Origin: Mycobacterium sp.
Lineage (GTDB): Bacteria > Actinomycetota > Actinomycetes > Mycobacteriales > Mycobacteriaceae
Reading direction: 5' to 3'
NCBI RefSeq assembly: GCF_004298145.1
Contig: NZ_SCRH01000035.1
Location: 1 to 40,202 of the forward strand
Length of the DNA stretch: 40,202 nt
A program made the position numbers and the translations under genes. Shown in pieces: positions 33,005 to 40,202 of the stretch (position 1 is its first letter; the number at the start of each line of letters is the position of its first letter). The notes under the pieces are model-generated. The model worked only from the letters and a program-made list of their open reading frames with translations. It had not been told where the DNA came from and searched no databases.

Positions 33005-33268
33005 TCAGACATCGCGGACCTTGATTTTTGGGGGCCTGGCTGGTCCCGATCGAACGAGTGTACACCTCTCGGGATGGCAAGGTCCGCCGCGACCAAAACG
33101 GGCGCCAACGCCGAGCGATCCGAAAAATTCGAAAGTGAGACGATCCAGCTGCCACCACAAATTCGTCAACCCGACGATAAAAGTGAAGCCGAATCCTACG
33201 GTGAGAATGGTGTCGAGACTGATGCCGCGTAGTTCGGAAAGACCCGGAAGATGATCAAACGCCAACAA
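33005..33268 (-). CDS. Possible small membrane protein, weak
   Basis: An 87-aa frame with one convincing hydrophobic helix (ISLDTILTVGFGFTFIVGLTNLWWQL), then a basic tail. The only start is a TTG at 33268 and no ribosome site is seen. It could be a remnant of a larger gene. Reported because the helix is too regular for chance. Confidence 0.25.
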   Translation of the reverse strand: MLAFDHLPGLSELRGISLDTILTVGFGFTFIVGLTNLWWQLDRLTFEFFGSLGVGARFGRGGPCHPERCTLVRSGPARPPKIKVRDV

Positions 33269-33723
33269 ACGCCAACGGCCGCGATGCGCGGGCGAAGCTG
33301 CTCATGGTTCCGCATCGAACCGGGACAGCGCCCGCGGTAATGGTGTTACGGCGGGCCGCCGGCCTACCCGTCTACCCCATCGAGTCGTCCGGTCTGGCGA
33401 CCACACGCCAATTTGGCCTGTGCCGTCGCCCGTCCGGCGAGGTTGTAGATGACCCGACCCACCGGCCAAGCCGAATTGGTAGCACCGCCAGCGGATCTCG
33501 CAGCTCTGCCGTGCGATCCGCACCGTGCGGCCACCACGTTCCATCGACATACCCGCTGCGGGGCGACTTTGGTTCCGAGGCGCCTCACTACCGCGGTCCT
33601 GTCCGAACGCGAGCGTGAATCGCCACGCCCGCATTTGCTCCCCGTCGCTGTGGGGTAATCACACGGCGGCACAGAGGATTTCGGTGGCGAAGATGATGTT
33701 CAGTTCCGGTCGCGCAGCTGGCC
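33269..33723. other. Intergenic region without recognisable gene
   Basis: This 455-bp region has only overlapping short frames in several phases with no family resemblance. A short direct repeat AAACGCCAAC occurs twice at 33258-33277, at its left edge. Confidence 0.4.
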
Positions 33724-34527
33724 TCAGCGGATCGAAACCAGTTGGTCGATCGAATCGCGCGGTAATTCGCCATCCACCAGGGCGCTCACCACTAGCCGGT
33801 CCAGCGTGATGGCGCCTTTGTGGTTATCGAGGAATGCCGTGTCGGAGGCATCGCGACCGGTGGCGATACGCACCAGTGTCTGTCGCGGGGCCAGCAGGGT
33901 CGCATCGACGACCCGCCATTGTCCCTCGACGAAAGCCTCGGCCACCGCGTGGAAGTCCATCGGATGCACGCCGGGTGCGTAGACGGACACCAAGCGGGCC
34001 GGCACACTGACCGCTCGCAGGAGCGCCACCACCAGATGCGCGTAGTCGCGGCACACACCTTCGCCGGCGAGCAACGTGTCCACCGCCCCGTCGATCGGAT
34101 CACTCGAGCCGGGTACATAGTTGAGTCTCGTGCCCACCCAGGAACTGACGTGCTCCAGCAGCGCCGTCGAATCGCGGTCATTGCCGAATTCGGTGGCGGC
34201 GAAACCGTAGAACTTATCGGCCTCGGCGTAACGGCTAGGCCGCAGGTACATCGACTGGTCGTATTCGGTCACCGGAGCCGGATCAGTGTGGCCCACGATC
34301 GTCGCTGCGTAGTCGACGCGCAGCGTGCCCGCCGCCGCGTCGAACTTGTGGATGCGGTTGCCGTGCAGTCCGCTGACCTCCAAGGGCTGGATTCGCCGTC
34401 CGTTCAAGACGAAGCGCAGCGACTCGAAGACCTCAGCATGCGGGTGCGGCGCAACGGCGATCTGGAACTCCAGCGTCGTGGCCGCGGTGATGTCGACTTC
34501 GATCTCGGCGCTCACTTCTCGTCTCAT
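33724..34527 (-). CDS. Transglutaminase-like (papain-fold) cysteine protein
   Basis: A 267-aa cytoplasmic protein. The transglutaminase triad is complete: Cys159 in GEGVCRDYAHL, His193 in HPMDFHAV, Asp208 in WRVVDAT. The N-terminal beta-rich part (TTLEFQIAVAPHP, 1-100) is the usual companion domain. The family includes peptidases, amide hydrolases and cross-linkers, and the bacterial short type is often found with alpha-E/circularly permuted ATP-grasp genes, which are absent here. The real substrate is unknown. It is divergent from the PAS-ANTAR gene at 34684. The start ATG follows the weak sequence CACGCT. Confidence 0.88.
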   Translation of the reverse strand: MRREVSAEIEVDITAATTLEFQIAVAPHPHAEVFESLRFVLNGRRIQPLEVSGLHGNRIHKFDAAAGTLRVDYAATIVGHTDPAPVTEYDQSMYLRPSRYAEADKFYGFAATEFGNDRDSTALLEHVSSWVGTRLNYVPGSSDPIDGAVDTLLAGEGVCRDYAHLVVALLRAVSVPARLVSVYAPGVHPMDFHAVAEAFVEGQWRVVDATLLAPRQTLVRIATGRDASDTAFLDNHKGAITLDRLVVSALVDGELPRDSIDQLVSIR

Positions 34528-34683
34528 AGCGTGATAGTGCGCCGGTCGGGACCGGGTTGGCCAGCCGTGCAGACGGCGCGAGACAAACAGCCGCGGCGGG
34601 CAGAATCGTGTCGTACGTGGTGCACTCCGACGCGATCATTGCTGGTTGGGCACTTGTATTAATGGTGGGTAGTGGCTTAGGCG

Positions 34684-35428
34684 GTGCGCAATCAACGGCG
34701 GTTCGATGCAATAGCCCGAGAAATGGTCCAGGGGGTCTCGGGAGTATGTTGCTTGCTTCTCGACGGCGATCTGCGGATCCGGGCGGCAAGTAATGCCTAC
34801 GAACACGTCACGCTGCGGGAACACCGCGAGCTGCTCGGGCAATATCTCTCGACGCATTCCCGGACAATCCCAAGGACCCGCAATCCGACGGGACGTCGAA
34901 GCTTGCGTCGTCCCTGGAGGCCGCGATGCGCGGCGGCCGCACCCACAAGATGCGGATGCAACGCTATGACATTCGCGACCCCGCCGTTCGGAACGAATTG
35001 CTGCCCAAGGTGTGGCGGCCCACCAACTCCCCGCTGCTCGACCACGGCGAGTTGGTGGGGGTGGTGCATTGCGTGAAGGAAGTTTCCGAAAGCGGGCAGC
35101 TTTTGGCGGAGGTGGTGCGCGACGTCGGTCAAGGTGACTCCTGGGATCCGGTCGAACTGCTGCATGTATTCGAGGCCGTCAGCGCCGGGGAAACCACCTG
35201 CCACCTCCAACGCCAGCAGGCGCTGGTCGCCGAAACGAGCAACTGATACGAGCCATCTTGACCCGAGACACCATCGGCCAGGCCAAGGGGATCCTGATGG
35301 AGAGATTCAATATCGATGCCGATCGCGCTTTCGGGATGCTGACCAGACTCTCGCAGGAGACGAATACCCGGACGGAGCAGATCGCGCGCGTCTTGGTCCA
35401 GTCGGACCGCCCTCCGCGTTCGAACTGA
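34684..35428 (+). pseudogene. PAS-ANTAR transcription antiterminator, two frameshifts
   Basis: Assembled from three frames. Frame A (from GTG 34684) reads RFDAIAREMVQGVSGVCCLL up to LLGQYL. At about 34846-34850 (ctctcgacg) one T is missing, and frame B continues DAFPDNPKDPQSDGTSKLAS, then MRGGRTHKMRMQRYDIRDPA to QALVAE. At about 35220-35224 (gaaacgag) one A is missing from the A-run, and frame C gives the ANTAR domain RDTIGQAKGILMERF...RLSQETNTR to the stop at 35428. With the two bases restored the protein is a normal ~250-aa PAS-ANTAR protein; ANTAR domains bind two-hairpin RNAs and prevent termination. Either the gene is newly inactivated or the sequence has two errors at simple positions. 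Confidence 0.75.
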
Positions 35429-35453
35429 GCTGACGGCCCAGACCGCTCACCGC

Positions 35454-36245
35454 TCAGACGATGTGCAGGCCCTGAACCAGCTGTGACACTCCCACCACCG
35501 TGAAGAGCGTCACCAGGATCTGCCGGTGGTAGGCCCGCACCCAATCGTGCAACACCCGGAGCAGGGATTGGGTCTTTGCCGGCGTGGCCACATAGCCGAC
35601 GAGGATGACCTCGACGACGGCGTACATCAGCACGATGAACGCGATGGCGGCGCTGAACTGCGCGGTGATCGATGCGCCCGAGGCCACGATGATCGCGACG
35701 ATGAAGAGGACGCCGTCGACCGGTACCGAGATGAGGCCGATCACCCATGCGACCCAGGACGATCCGGTGTCCCACGCGTTGTGGATGCGGCCGAGCAGGC
35801 GCCGGAAAGCGGAGCCGTCATCCCTCGAAACGTCTTGCACTCGGGTCAACAGCCGCGGAATTGCGATGGGTGCACCCGAAGCCGACGACAGTGCCGCCGA
35901 TCGGTCGTCCGGTGCGGATTGCGCCGCCCGCCGGCGCGTCACGAAGCGCACCGTCATCAGTACCGCGATCGATAGCCCGATCACCCCGAGGCCGATTTGA
36001 ACCTTCCCGAGGGTCGAGGTCGTGGATGGAGAAGCCGACCCATGCGCCATGTGTCGGAACATCGGCGTCAAGTTCAGCAGCATCAGGGGGACCAACAGCT
36101 CGGGCACACATACCGTCAACCCACCGAGCCAGAAGGCAAGCAGGCTCGGTCCAGGCCGTGGGCGCGAAATCATAAGGAGGGCAAGCCCGAGACGAACCGG
36201 ATTGAGCGCGGCCAGAATCCCTAAGCCCAGCACCGACCCCCACAT
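35454..36245 (-). CDS. GAP-family (Sap/GPL-addressing-type) membrane protein
   Basis: A 263-aa integral membrane protein with six probable helices. The start MWGSVLGLGILAALNPVRLGLALLMISRPRPGPSLLAFWLGG is characteristic of GAP/Sap proteins, which move glycopeptidolipids or sulfolipids toward the surface in mycobacteria, through a hairpin helix with NP-x-R-L. A cytoplasmic loop with a basic segment (RRRAAQSAPDDRS) separates the third and fourth helices. It lies between the ANTAR gene and the 1.1-kb gap before mbtH. GPL loci contain such a gene (gap) near mps1, but in those it is usually downstream of the synthetases; here it is upstream and opposite, so it may be a paralogue. Confidence 0.8.
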   Translation of the reverse strand: MWGSVLGLGILAALNPVRLGLALLMISRPRPGPSLLAFWLGGLTVCVPELLVPLMLLNLTPMFRHMAHGSASPSTTSTLGKVQIGLGVIGLSIAVLMTVRFVTRRRAAQSAPDDRSAALSSASGAPIAIPRLLTRVQDVSRDDGSAFRRLLGRIHNAWDTGSSWVAWVIGLISVPVDGVLFIVAIIVASGASITAQFSAAIAFIVLMYAVVEVILVGYVATPAKTQSLLRVLHDWVRAYHRQILVTLFTVVGVSQLVQGLHIV

Positions 36246-36845
36246 GGGCGCAGTTCTACCCGCGAGCGCCGGGGCCTAAACACGCCCAGGCTCGCGTCAC
36301 GGCTCGGGGACGCCTGCGAAACTTTGTCCGGCAAACGCAGCTGTGAGTCAGTTGTGTGAGTCCAATTCCAGGATCGTTCAACGGATTCGGGCGCAGCCGC
36401 GGGCAGCCCGGGGGAAGCGCCAATTCCACCGCCGGGCAGCTGGTGGGCATGGCGCCCGCCTGCGGTCGAAGGCCATCACCACCCACCGGCGGCCGTGAGA
36501 TCGATCACAAGGGGTCTGCTCAAAGGCTGCCCGTCCGAGGTGGCCAAGGCCCGGCGGCAAATCGAAGCCAGGACGTAGCCAACGGCGGGGCGCGCTCGGT
36601 CACACTCGGACCTGGAAGCGGCCGTCGCCGAAGCCTCGCTGTAGCAAACCGGCGCCCGACAGCTACGGCGAAGCATGGTCCGGCCACGCCGATCGCCATG
36701 GTGTCGGACGGGCTTAGCAAGCGTCCGTACGTTTTTACACGGTTGTGCGAGGGCATCGGGGACGCCGCGCCGGCGGGTTATATTCGAAAGTAGCGCATCG
36801 CGAATCTACAGTTAAGAGCTTTATTTACAACGCACTTGCGGCAAG

Positions 36846-36857
36846 GTAATCGGTTAC
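36846..36857. promoter_or_regulatory. Inverted repeat GTAATCGGTTAC
   Basis: Near-perfect 12-bp palindrome (one T-G mismatch pair at the centre). It shares the GTAA/TTAC arms with the sites at 36913-36926 and 36994-37010. Confidence 0.35.
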
Positions 36858-36912
36858 ATCGCGGTCTATCGTTCCTCACGCCGCTCCCGCCGTCAGGCTA
36901 AGGGCAAATATT

Positions 36913-36926
36913 TTACGATTACGTAA
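36913..36926. promoter_or_regulatory. Inverted repeat TTACGATTACGTAA
   Basis: Arms TTACG/CGTAA of 5 bp around ATTA, in the most AT-rich part of the region upstream of mbtH. Confidence 0.35.
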
Positions 36927-36993
36927 GCAATGCCCATATCGCGGTGTCGGCAAATAGCCGTCCTCTTCGTGGCGGTACGCGGATGTATTCGCT

Positions 36994-37010
36994 GTAACCC
37001 AGCCCGTTAC
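36994..37010. promoter_or_regulatory. Inverted repeat GTAACCCAGCCCGTTAC
   Basis: Arms GTAAC/GTTAC with a 7-bp centre; with the flanking CGC/GCG the arms extend to 8 of 9 pairs. It is the strongest of the cluster and lies about 370 nt before the mbtH start. Confidence 0.4.
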
Positions 37011-37375
37011 GGCGAAGTCGACGTCGTCGACACTCAAAGCTCTTTTGCTGAATAACGAGACACAAGTACAACAAGGGCCCTAATTATTGTCTTACGTAGG
37101 AACGTGATTCAGACGTTTCGAGGCTAGTGGTGTGGGTACACGGCGAGCGTGAATGGCAGCATTGACGGTCGTAGCGTCAGTCCGATAAGGGGGTCTGCCA
37201 CGGCCGTCATGGCGCAGTTACCACTGCGTCCAATCTCACGGGCGCTGTTTTCGACCGCGTGCGCTAGTCGGCGCCGCGGCCGAGCTTGACGCTCAATCCG
37301 TAAGCGCTGCAGGGCCGCTCATGCGGCGCGCGGCGCAATATGCAGTTTCCGTTTCTGTGTTAGGGGGTCCGTCCG

Positions 37376-37594
37376 GTGCAGCTCAATCCGTTCGATGACG
37401 ACGGTGGCAGTTTTTTCGTCCTGGTCAATAACGAAGAACAACACAGTCTTTGGCCAACGTTTGCTGTCATCCCTGCCGGTTGGAGAGTAGTTTTTGGGGA
37501 AGCCGACCGCGCAACCTGCCTGCACTACATCGAAGAAGCCTGGCCCGATATCCGGGCGAAAAATTTACGCGACACGCTGAGCGCCGGTTTGTGA
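37376..37594 (+). CDS. mbtH: MbtH-like protein
   Basis: A 72-aa protein that binds NRPS adenylation domains and is often needed for their folding and activity. The family signature is clear: [43 protein letters not shown], and the Trp in [14 protein letters not shown]; the usual Arg-Pro in WxDxRP is Arg-Ala here. The start is a GTG with AGGGGG about 8 nt upstream, and a stop codon in frame just before rules out longer forms. The NRPS begins 19 nt after its stop, so the two are translated together and the partner is certain to be that synthetase. Confidence 0.95.
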   Translation: MQLNPFDDDGGSFFVLVNNEEQHSLWPTFAVIPAGWRVVFGEADRATCLHYIEEAWPDIRAKNLRDTLSAGL

Positions 37595-37613
37595 TCTGTC
37601 GACCGATGTCGGT

Positions 37614-40202
37614 ATGAAGGGGTTTTCAGGCGCAAGGCGTGGGGGGCGTGGGGTGAAAGTCGGGGACCGGGCATTTCCGGTGACGCGAGGCCAGCTGGAC
37701 ATCTGGCTAGCACAGCAAACCGGCCATTTCGAAGTGGCGTGGCAGCTGGGCGTACTGATCCATATCGAGGGTGCGATCGAACCCGGCGTGCTGCATCAGG
37801 CTATGCGACACGTGGTCAACGAGGCCGAAAGCCTGCGGGCCTGCTTCTTCGAGGCCGATGGCCAGGTCTTCCAGAAGGCCGTCGAATACGACGATGTCGA
37901 ACTGGTCTTCTATGACCTGACCGATGCGCGAGATCCGGAGCGGGAAGTCCGAGAGACCGCATCATCGATCCAGCGAACGCCGATGCCGCTCACCGGCCCG
38001 ATGATCAAATTCGCGTTGTTCCGCACGGGTCCCGACGAGTATTACTGGTTTACGACCTGTCACCACATCGCCATCGACGGGATGGGCCTCGGGCTGTTGG
38101 GCCGACGGATCGCCGCCGTCTACTCCGCGCTCGCTTCCGGCAAACCGGTTCCTCCCGCCTTCTTCGGCTCGTTGCACGACCTCGTCAGCAGCGAATTGGA
38201 ATACGAGGCTTCCGCTAAATTCCTTGAGGATCAAGAGTATTGGGCCGAGCACCGGCCCGCGGACGACGGGACGGATTATCCTGCGGTGGCGGTCGACGAC
38301 GGGCGAGACCCGTATTCGCCGTCTCCGCCGGTGCAATTGGATCAGTCCGTGGTCCGCAGGGTCAAAGAGTTGTCCAAGGTGTTGGGCATCCGTCGGTCAT
38401 CGGTACTGACGGCGGCCTGCGCGCTTCTGGTGCGTGGGTGGTGCGCTGACAACTCGGACGAAGTCGTGCTCGACTTTCCGGTCAGCCGGCGAGTGGACCC
38501 GGGGTCGAAGACGCATCCCGGCATGCTCGCCGGCGTTGTGCCGCTGGTATTGAACGCGTCGCCAGACGCGACGTTCGCCGACTTTTGCCGGCACGTTGAC
38601 AAGCGGTCCCGGGAAGCGTTGCGGCATCAGCGATTCCCGACGCGCATGCTCGCCGGCGAAGGCGACTACAACGGCCCGAGACAGGCGCCCAACCGGGTGG
38701 TCGTGAACTTCGTCCCGGCCCGCCTCACTCTCAGCCTCGACGGCGTTCCGGCAACCGCGAAATACACCAGCTTCGGCCCGGTAGGTCACTTCGGGCTGTT
38801 CTTCCTCGGCTTCGGCGACCAGCAGTTCCTCAGCACGGTCGGTACCGGACAACCGTTTTCCAACTTCGACGTCGTGGACCTGGCGGAGCGGCTGCAGCGG
38901 GTGCTGGCGACCGTGGCGGCCGATCCGAGCCGGCTGTTGTCCTCCTTGGATGTGCTCCGTGCCACGGAGCGCACCCGCGTGGAAGACCTTGGTAACAAGG
39001 CGGCTTTGAGCCGTCCGGCGAGCGCGTCGGTGTCGGTTCCGGAGTTGTTCGCCACTCAGGTGGCGCTGACACCCGAGGCGTTGGCGCTCGCGTGCGAGGG
39101 CCGGTCGGTGACCTACCGGGAACTCGACGCGGCGTCGAACCGGTTGGCGCACTTGTTGACCCGCCTGGGCGCGGGTCCGGGGCAGAATGTGGCACTGCTG
39201 TTTTCACGCTCGCCCGAAGCCGTGGCGTCGATCCTGGCAGTACTCAAAACCGGGGCGGCCTATCTTCCGATCGATCCCTCAACGCCCGAGGCCCGGATCG
39301 GGTTCATGCTGGGCGACGCCAAACCCGTTGCCGCGCTGAGCACCCTCGATCTGGCCGACCGGTTGGACGGTCACGACGTGCCGGTGGTCGATATCAACGA
39401 TTCCCGCATCGATGACCAGCCCGCCGCGGCGTTGCCGGCGCCACATCCGGACCATATCGCCTACCTGATCTACACCTCGGGTACCACCGGTGTCCCCAAG
39501 GGTGTTGCGGTCACTCATCGCAACGTGACCCAGCTGCTGGGATCGCTGGATGCGGGCCTGCCGCGGGTGGGGGTGTGGTCGCAGTGCCACTCGTATGCCT
39601 TCGACGTCTCGGTGTGGGAGATCTTCGGGGCGCTGCTGCGCGGCGGGCGGCTGGTGGTCGTCCCCGAAGACGTGACACGTTCACCCGAAGAGTTCCACGA
39701 CGTGCTGGCCGCCGAGGAAGTCAGCGTGTTGACCCAGACCCCGTCGGCGGTGGCGATGCTCTCGCCGGAGGGCCTGAAGTCGGTGTCGCTGGTGGTGGTG
39801 GGTGAGGCCTGCCCACCCGAGGTCGTCGATCAGTGGGCGCCGGGGCGGGTGATGGTCAACGCCTACGGCCCGACCGAGACGACCATGTGTGTCGCGATCA
39901 GCGCGCCGCTGACGAAGGGATCCGGGACGCCGCCGATCGGTAGCCCGGTGTCGGGTGCGGCGTTGTTCGTGCTCGACGGCTGGCTGCGAGCGGTGCCGCC
40001 CGGCGTCGTCGGCGAGTTGTATGTTGCCGGGTCCGGGGTGACCGCAGGATATGTGGGCCGGTCGGGGTTGACCGCGTCACGGTTCGTGGCGTGCCCGTTC
40101 GGGGCGCCCGGATCGCGCATGTATCGCACCGGCGACCTGGTGTGCTGGGGTACCGACGGGCAACTCGCCTACCTGGGCCGCGCCGACGAGCAGGTCAAGA
40201 TC
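37614..40202 (+). CDS. Non-ribosomal peptide synthetase, N-terminal part (Mps1-like; runs off right edge)
   Basis: The first 863 codons of a large synthetase. Residues about 20-440 are a condensation domain with HHIAIDG (150-156, the HHxxxDG motif); as the first domain it likely attaches a fatty acyl chain. An adenylation domain begins at about 480: core A3 [11 protein letters not shown] (620-630), FDVSVWE with Asp664, NAYGPTETT, and YRTGD before the edge. Reading the pocket against GrsA by eye gives D-V-W-T-V-V-A-M-C, close to the phenylalanine code D-A-W-T-I-A-A-V-C. GPL peptides begin with D-Phe, so the protein may be Mps1. ATG 37614 is used; GTG 37653 is an alternative. Confidence 0.9.
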   Translation, partial: MKGFSGARRGGRGVKVGDRAFPVTRGQLDIWLAQQTGHFEVAWQLGVLIHIEGAIEPGVLHQAMRHVVNEAESLRACFFEADGQVFQKAVEYDDVELVFYDLTDARDPEREVRETASSIQRTPMPLTGPMIKFALFRTGPDEYYWFTTCHHIAIDGMGLGLLGRRIAAVYSALASGKPVPPAFFGSLHDLVSSELEYEASAKFLEDQEYWAEHRPADDGTDYPAVAVDDGRDPYSPSPPVQLDQSVVRRVKELSKVLGIRRSSVLTAACALLVRGWCADNSDEVVLDFPVSRRVDPGSKTHPGMLAGVVPLVLNASPDATFADFCRHVDKRSREALRHQRFPTRMLAGEGDYNGPRQAPNRVVVNFVPARLTLSLDGVPATAKYTSFGPVGHFGLFFLGFGDQQFLSTVGTGQPFSNFDVVDLAERLQRVLATVAADPSRLLSSLDVLRATERTRVEDLGNKAALSRPASASVSVPELFATQVALTPEALALACEGRSVTYRELDAASNRLAHLLTRLGAGPGQNVALLFSRSPEAVASILAVLKTGAAYLPIDPSTPEARIGFMLGDAKPVAALSTLDLADRLDGHDVPVVDINDSRIDDQPAAALPAPHPDHIAYLIYTSGTTGVPKGVAVTHRNVTQLLGSLDAGLPRVGVWSQCHSYAFDVSVWEIFGALLRGGRLVVVPEDVTRSPEEFHDVLAAEEVSVLTQTPSAVAMLSPEGLKSVSLVVVGEACPPEVVDQWAPGRVMVNAYGPTETTMCVAISAPLTKGSGTPPIGSPVSGAALFVLDGWLRAVPPGVVGELYVAGSGVTAGYVGRSGLTASRFVACPFGAPGSRMYRTGDLVCWGTDGQLAYLGRADEQVKI

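Larger units (their letters stand above)
36246..37375. other. 1.1-kb gene-free, partly AT-rich region upstream of mbtH-NRPS
   Basis: No convincing protein is found; a 145-codon plus frame (36356-36793) looks like noise. From about 36780 to 37100 the base composition falls well below the surroundings, and several GTAAC/GTTAC inverted repeats are clustered. In M. smegmatis the GPL operon is controlled through a long upstream region and the silencer Lsr2, which prefers AT-rich DNA; this region could play the same part. Confidence 0.5.

Noticed and set aside
32779..33024. 81-codon plus-strand frame (MFDCFVFRYFIDP...) after cspA
   Set aside because: Lies antisense to the small basic ORF and lacks a ribosome site; no family match.
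36356..36793. 145-codon plus-strand open frame upstream of mbtH
   Set aside because: Arg/Gly/Pro-rich without domain pattern, typical of a random frame in GC-rich DNA; no ribosome site.
36913..37010. Reading the AT-rich region as a plasmid or phage origin
   Set aside because: Inverted repeats are only three and there is no replication gene nearby; a promoter role for the NRPS operon is simpler.
1..40202. CRISPR arrays, tRNA or rRNA genes
   Set aside because: No regularly spaced repeats, no tRNA-like cloverleaf and no rRNA segments were recognised.

Overview
The window is high-GC actinobacterial DNA, almost certainly from a nontuberculous Mycobacterium. The evidence is the gene types: many FadD/FadE/thiolase lipid enzymes, several cytochromes P450, a mycofactocin-type SDR, TetR regulators beside lipid operons, AveC-like membrane proteins, a GAP-family lipid-export protein, and an MbtH + NRPS pair resembling the start of a glycopeptidolipid (GPL) locus. 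No tRNA, rRNA or CRISPR array was seen.

Layout. 1-1.8 kb: 5' end of a carotenoid oxygenase (minus), a MarR regulator and a TetR regulator. 2.0-13.6 kb: a lipid or isoprenoid gene cluster with an AveC-like membrane protein, acyl-CoA synthetase, acyl-CoA thioesterase, mycofactocin-type SDR, P450, double-domain acyl-CoA dehydrogenase, alpha/beta hydrolase, luciferase-like oxidoreductase and a second AveC-like protein. Four promoters here share a TAACCAAACAATG-type element, which suggests one regulon; the TetR at 1115-1756 lies next to the first copy. 13.8-19.7 kb: a TetR, then a minus-strand operon (aminoglycoside-phosphotransferase-like kinase, P450, membrane protein) divergent from a DUF7064-like protein and a second, related membrane protein, with a strong palindrome in the divergent promoter. 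19.7-28.0 kb: a TetR remnant, a SnoaL-crotonase fusion, a FadE, a phytoene-desaturase-like oxidoreductase, and a FadE/thiolase operon flanked by two paralogous TetR genes.

28.0-28.4 kb holds an IS481-type transposase fragment and a terminator-like hairpin. 28.5-36.2 kb looks like ordinary chromosome: MFS transporter, DUF1232 protein, DesA3-like desaturase, cold-shock protein, a very small basic ORF, a transglutaminase-like protein, a PAS-ANTAR regulator broken by two 1-nt deletions, and a GAP-family membrane protein. A 1.1-kb gene-free, partly AT-rich stretch follows, then an MbtH-like gene and an NRPS that runs off the right edge. The NRPS has an N-terminal condensation domain and a first adenylation domain with a phenylalanine-like pocket, as expected for GPL synthetase Mps1.

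Together the left 28 kb reads as three neighbouring modules that activate, oxidise, beta-oxidise and hydrolyse a hydrophobic acyl or terpenoid substrate, each with its own TetR. The substrate cannot be read from the sequence. All calls are by eye; no database search was run.
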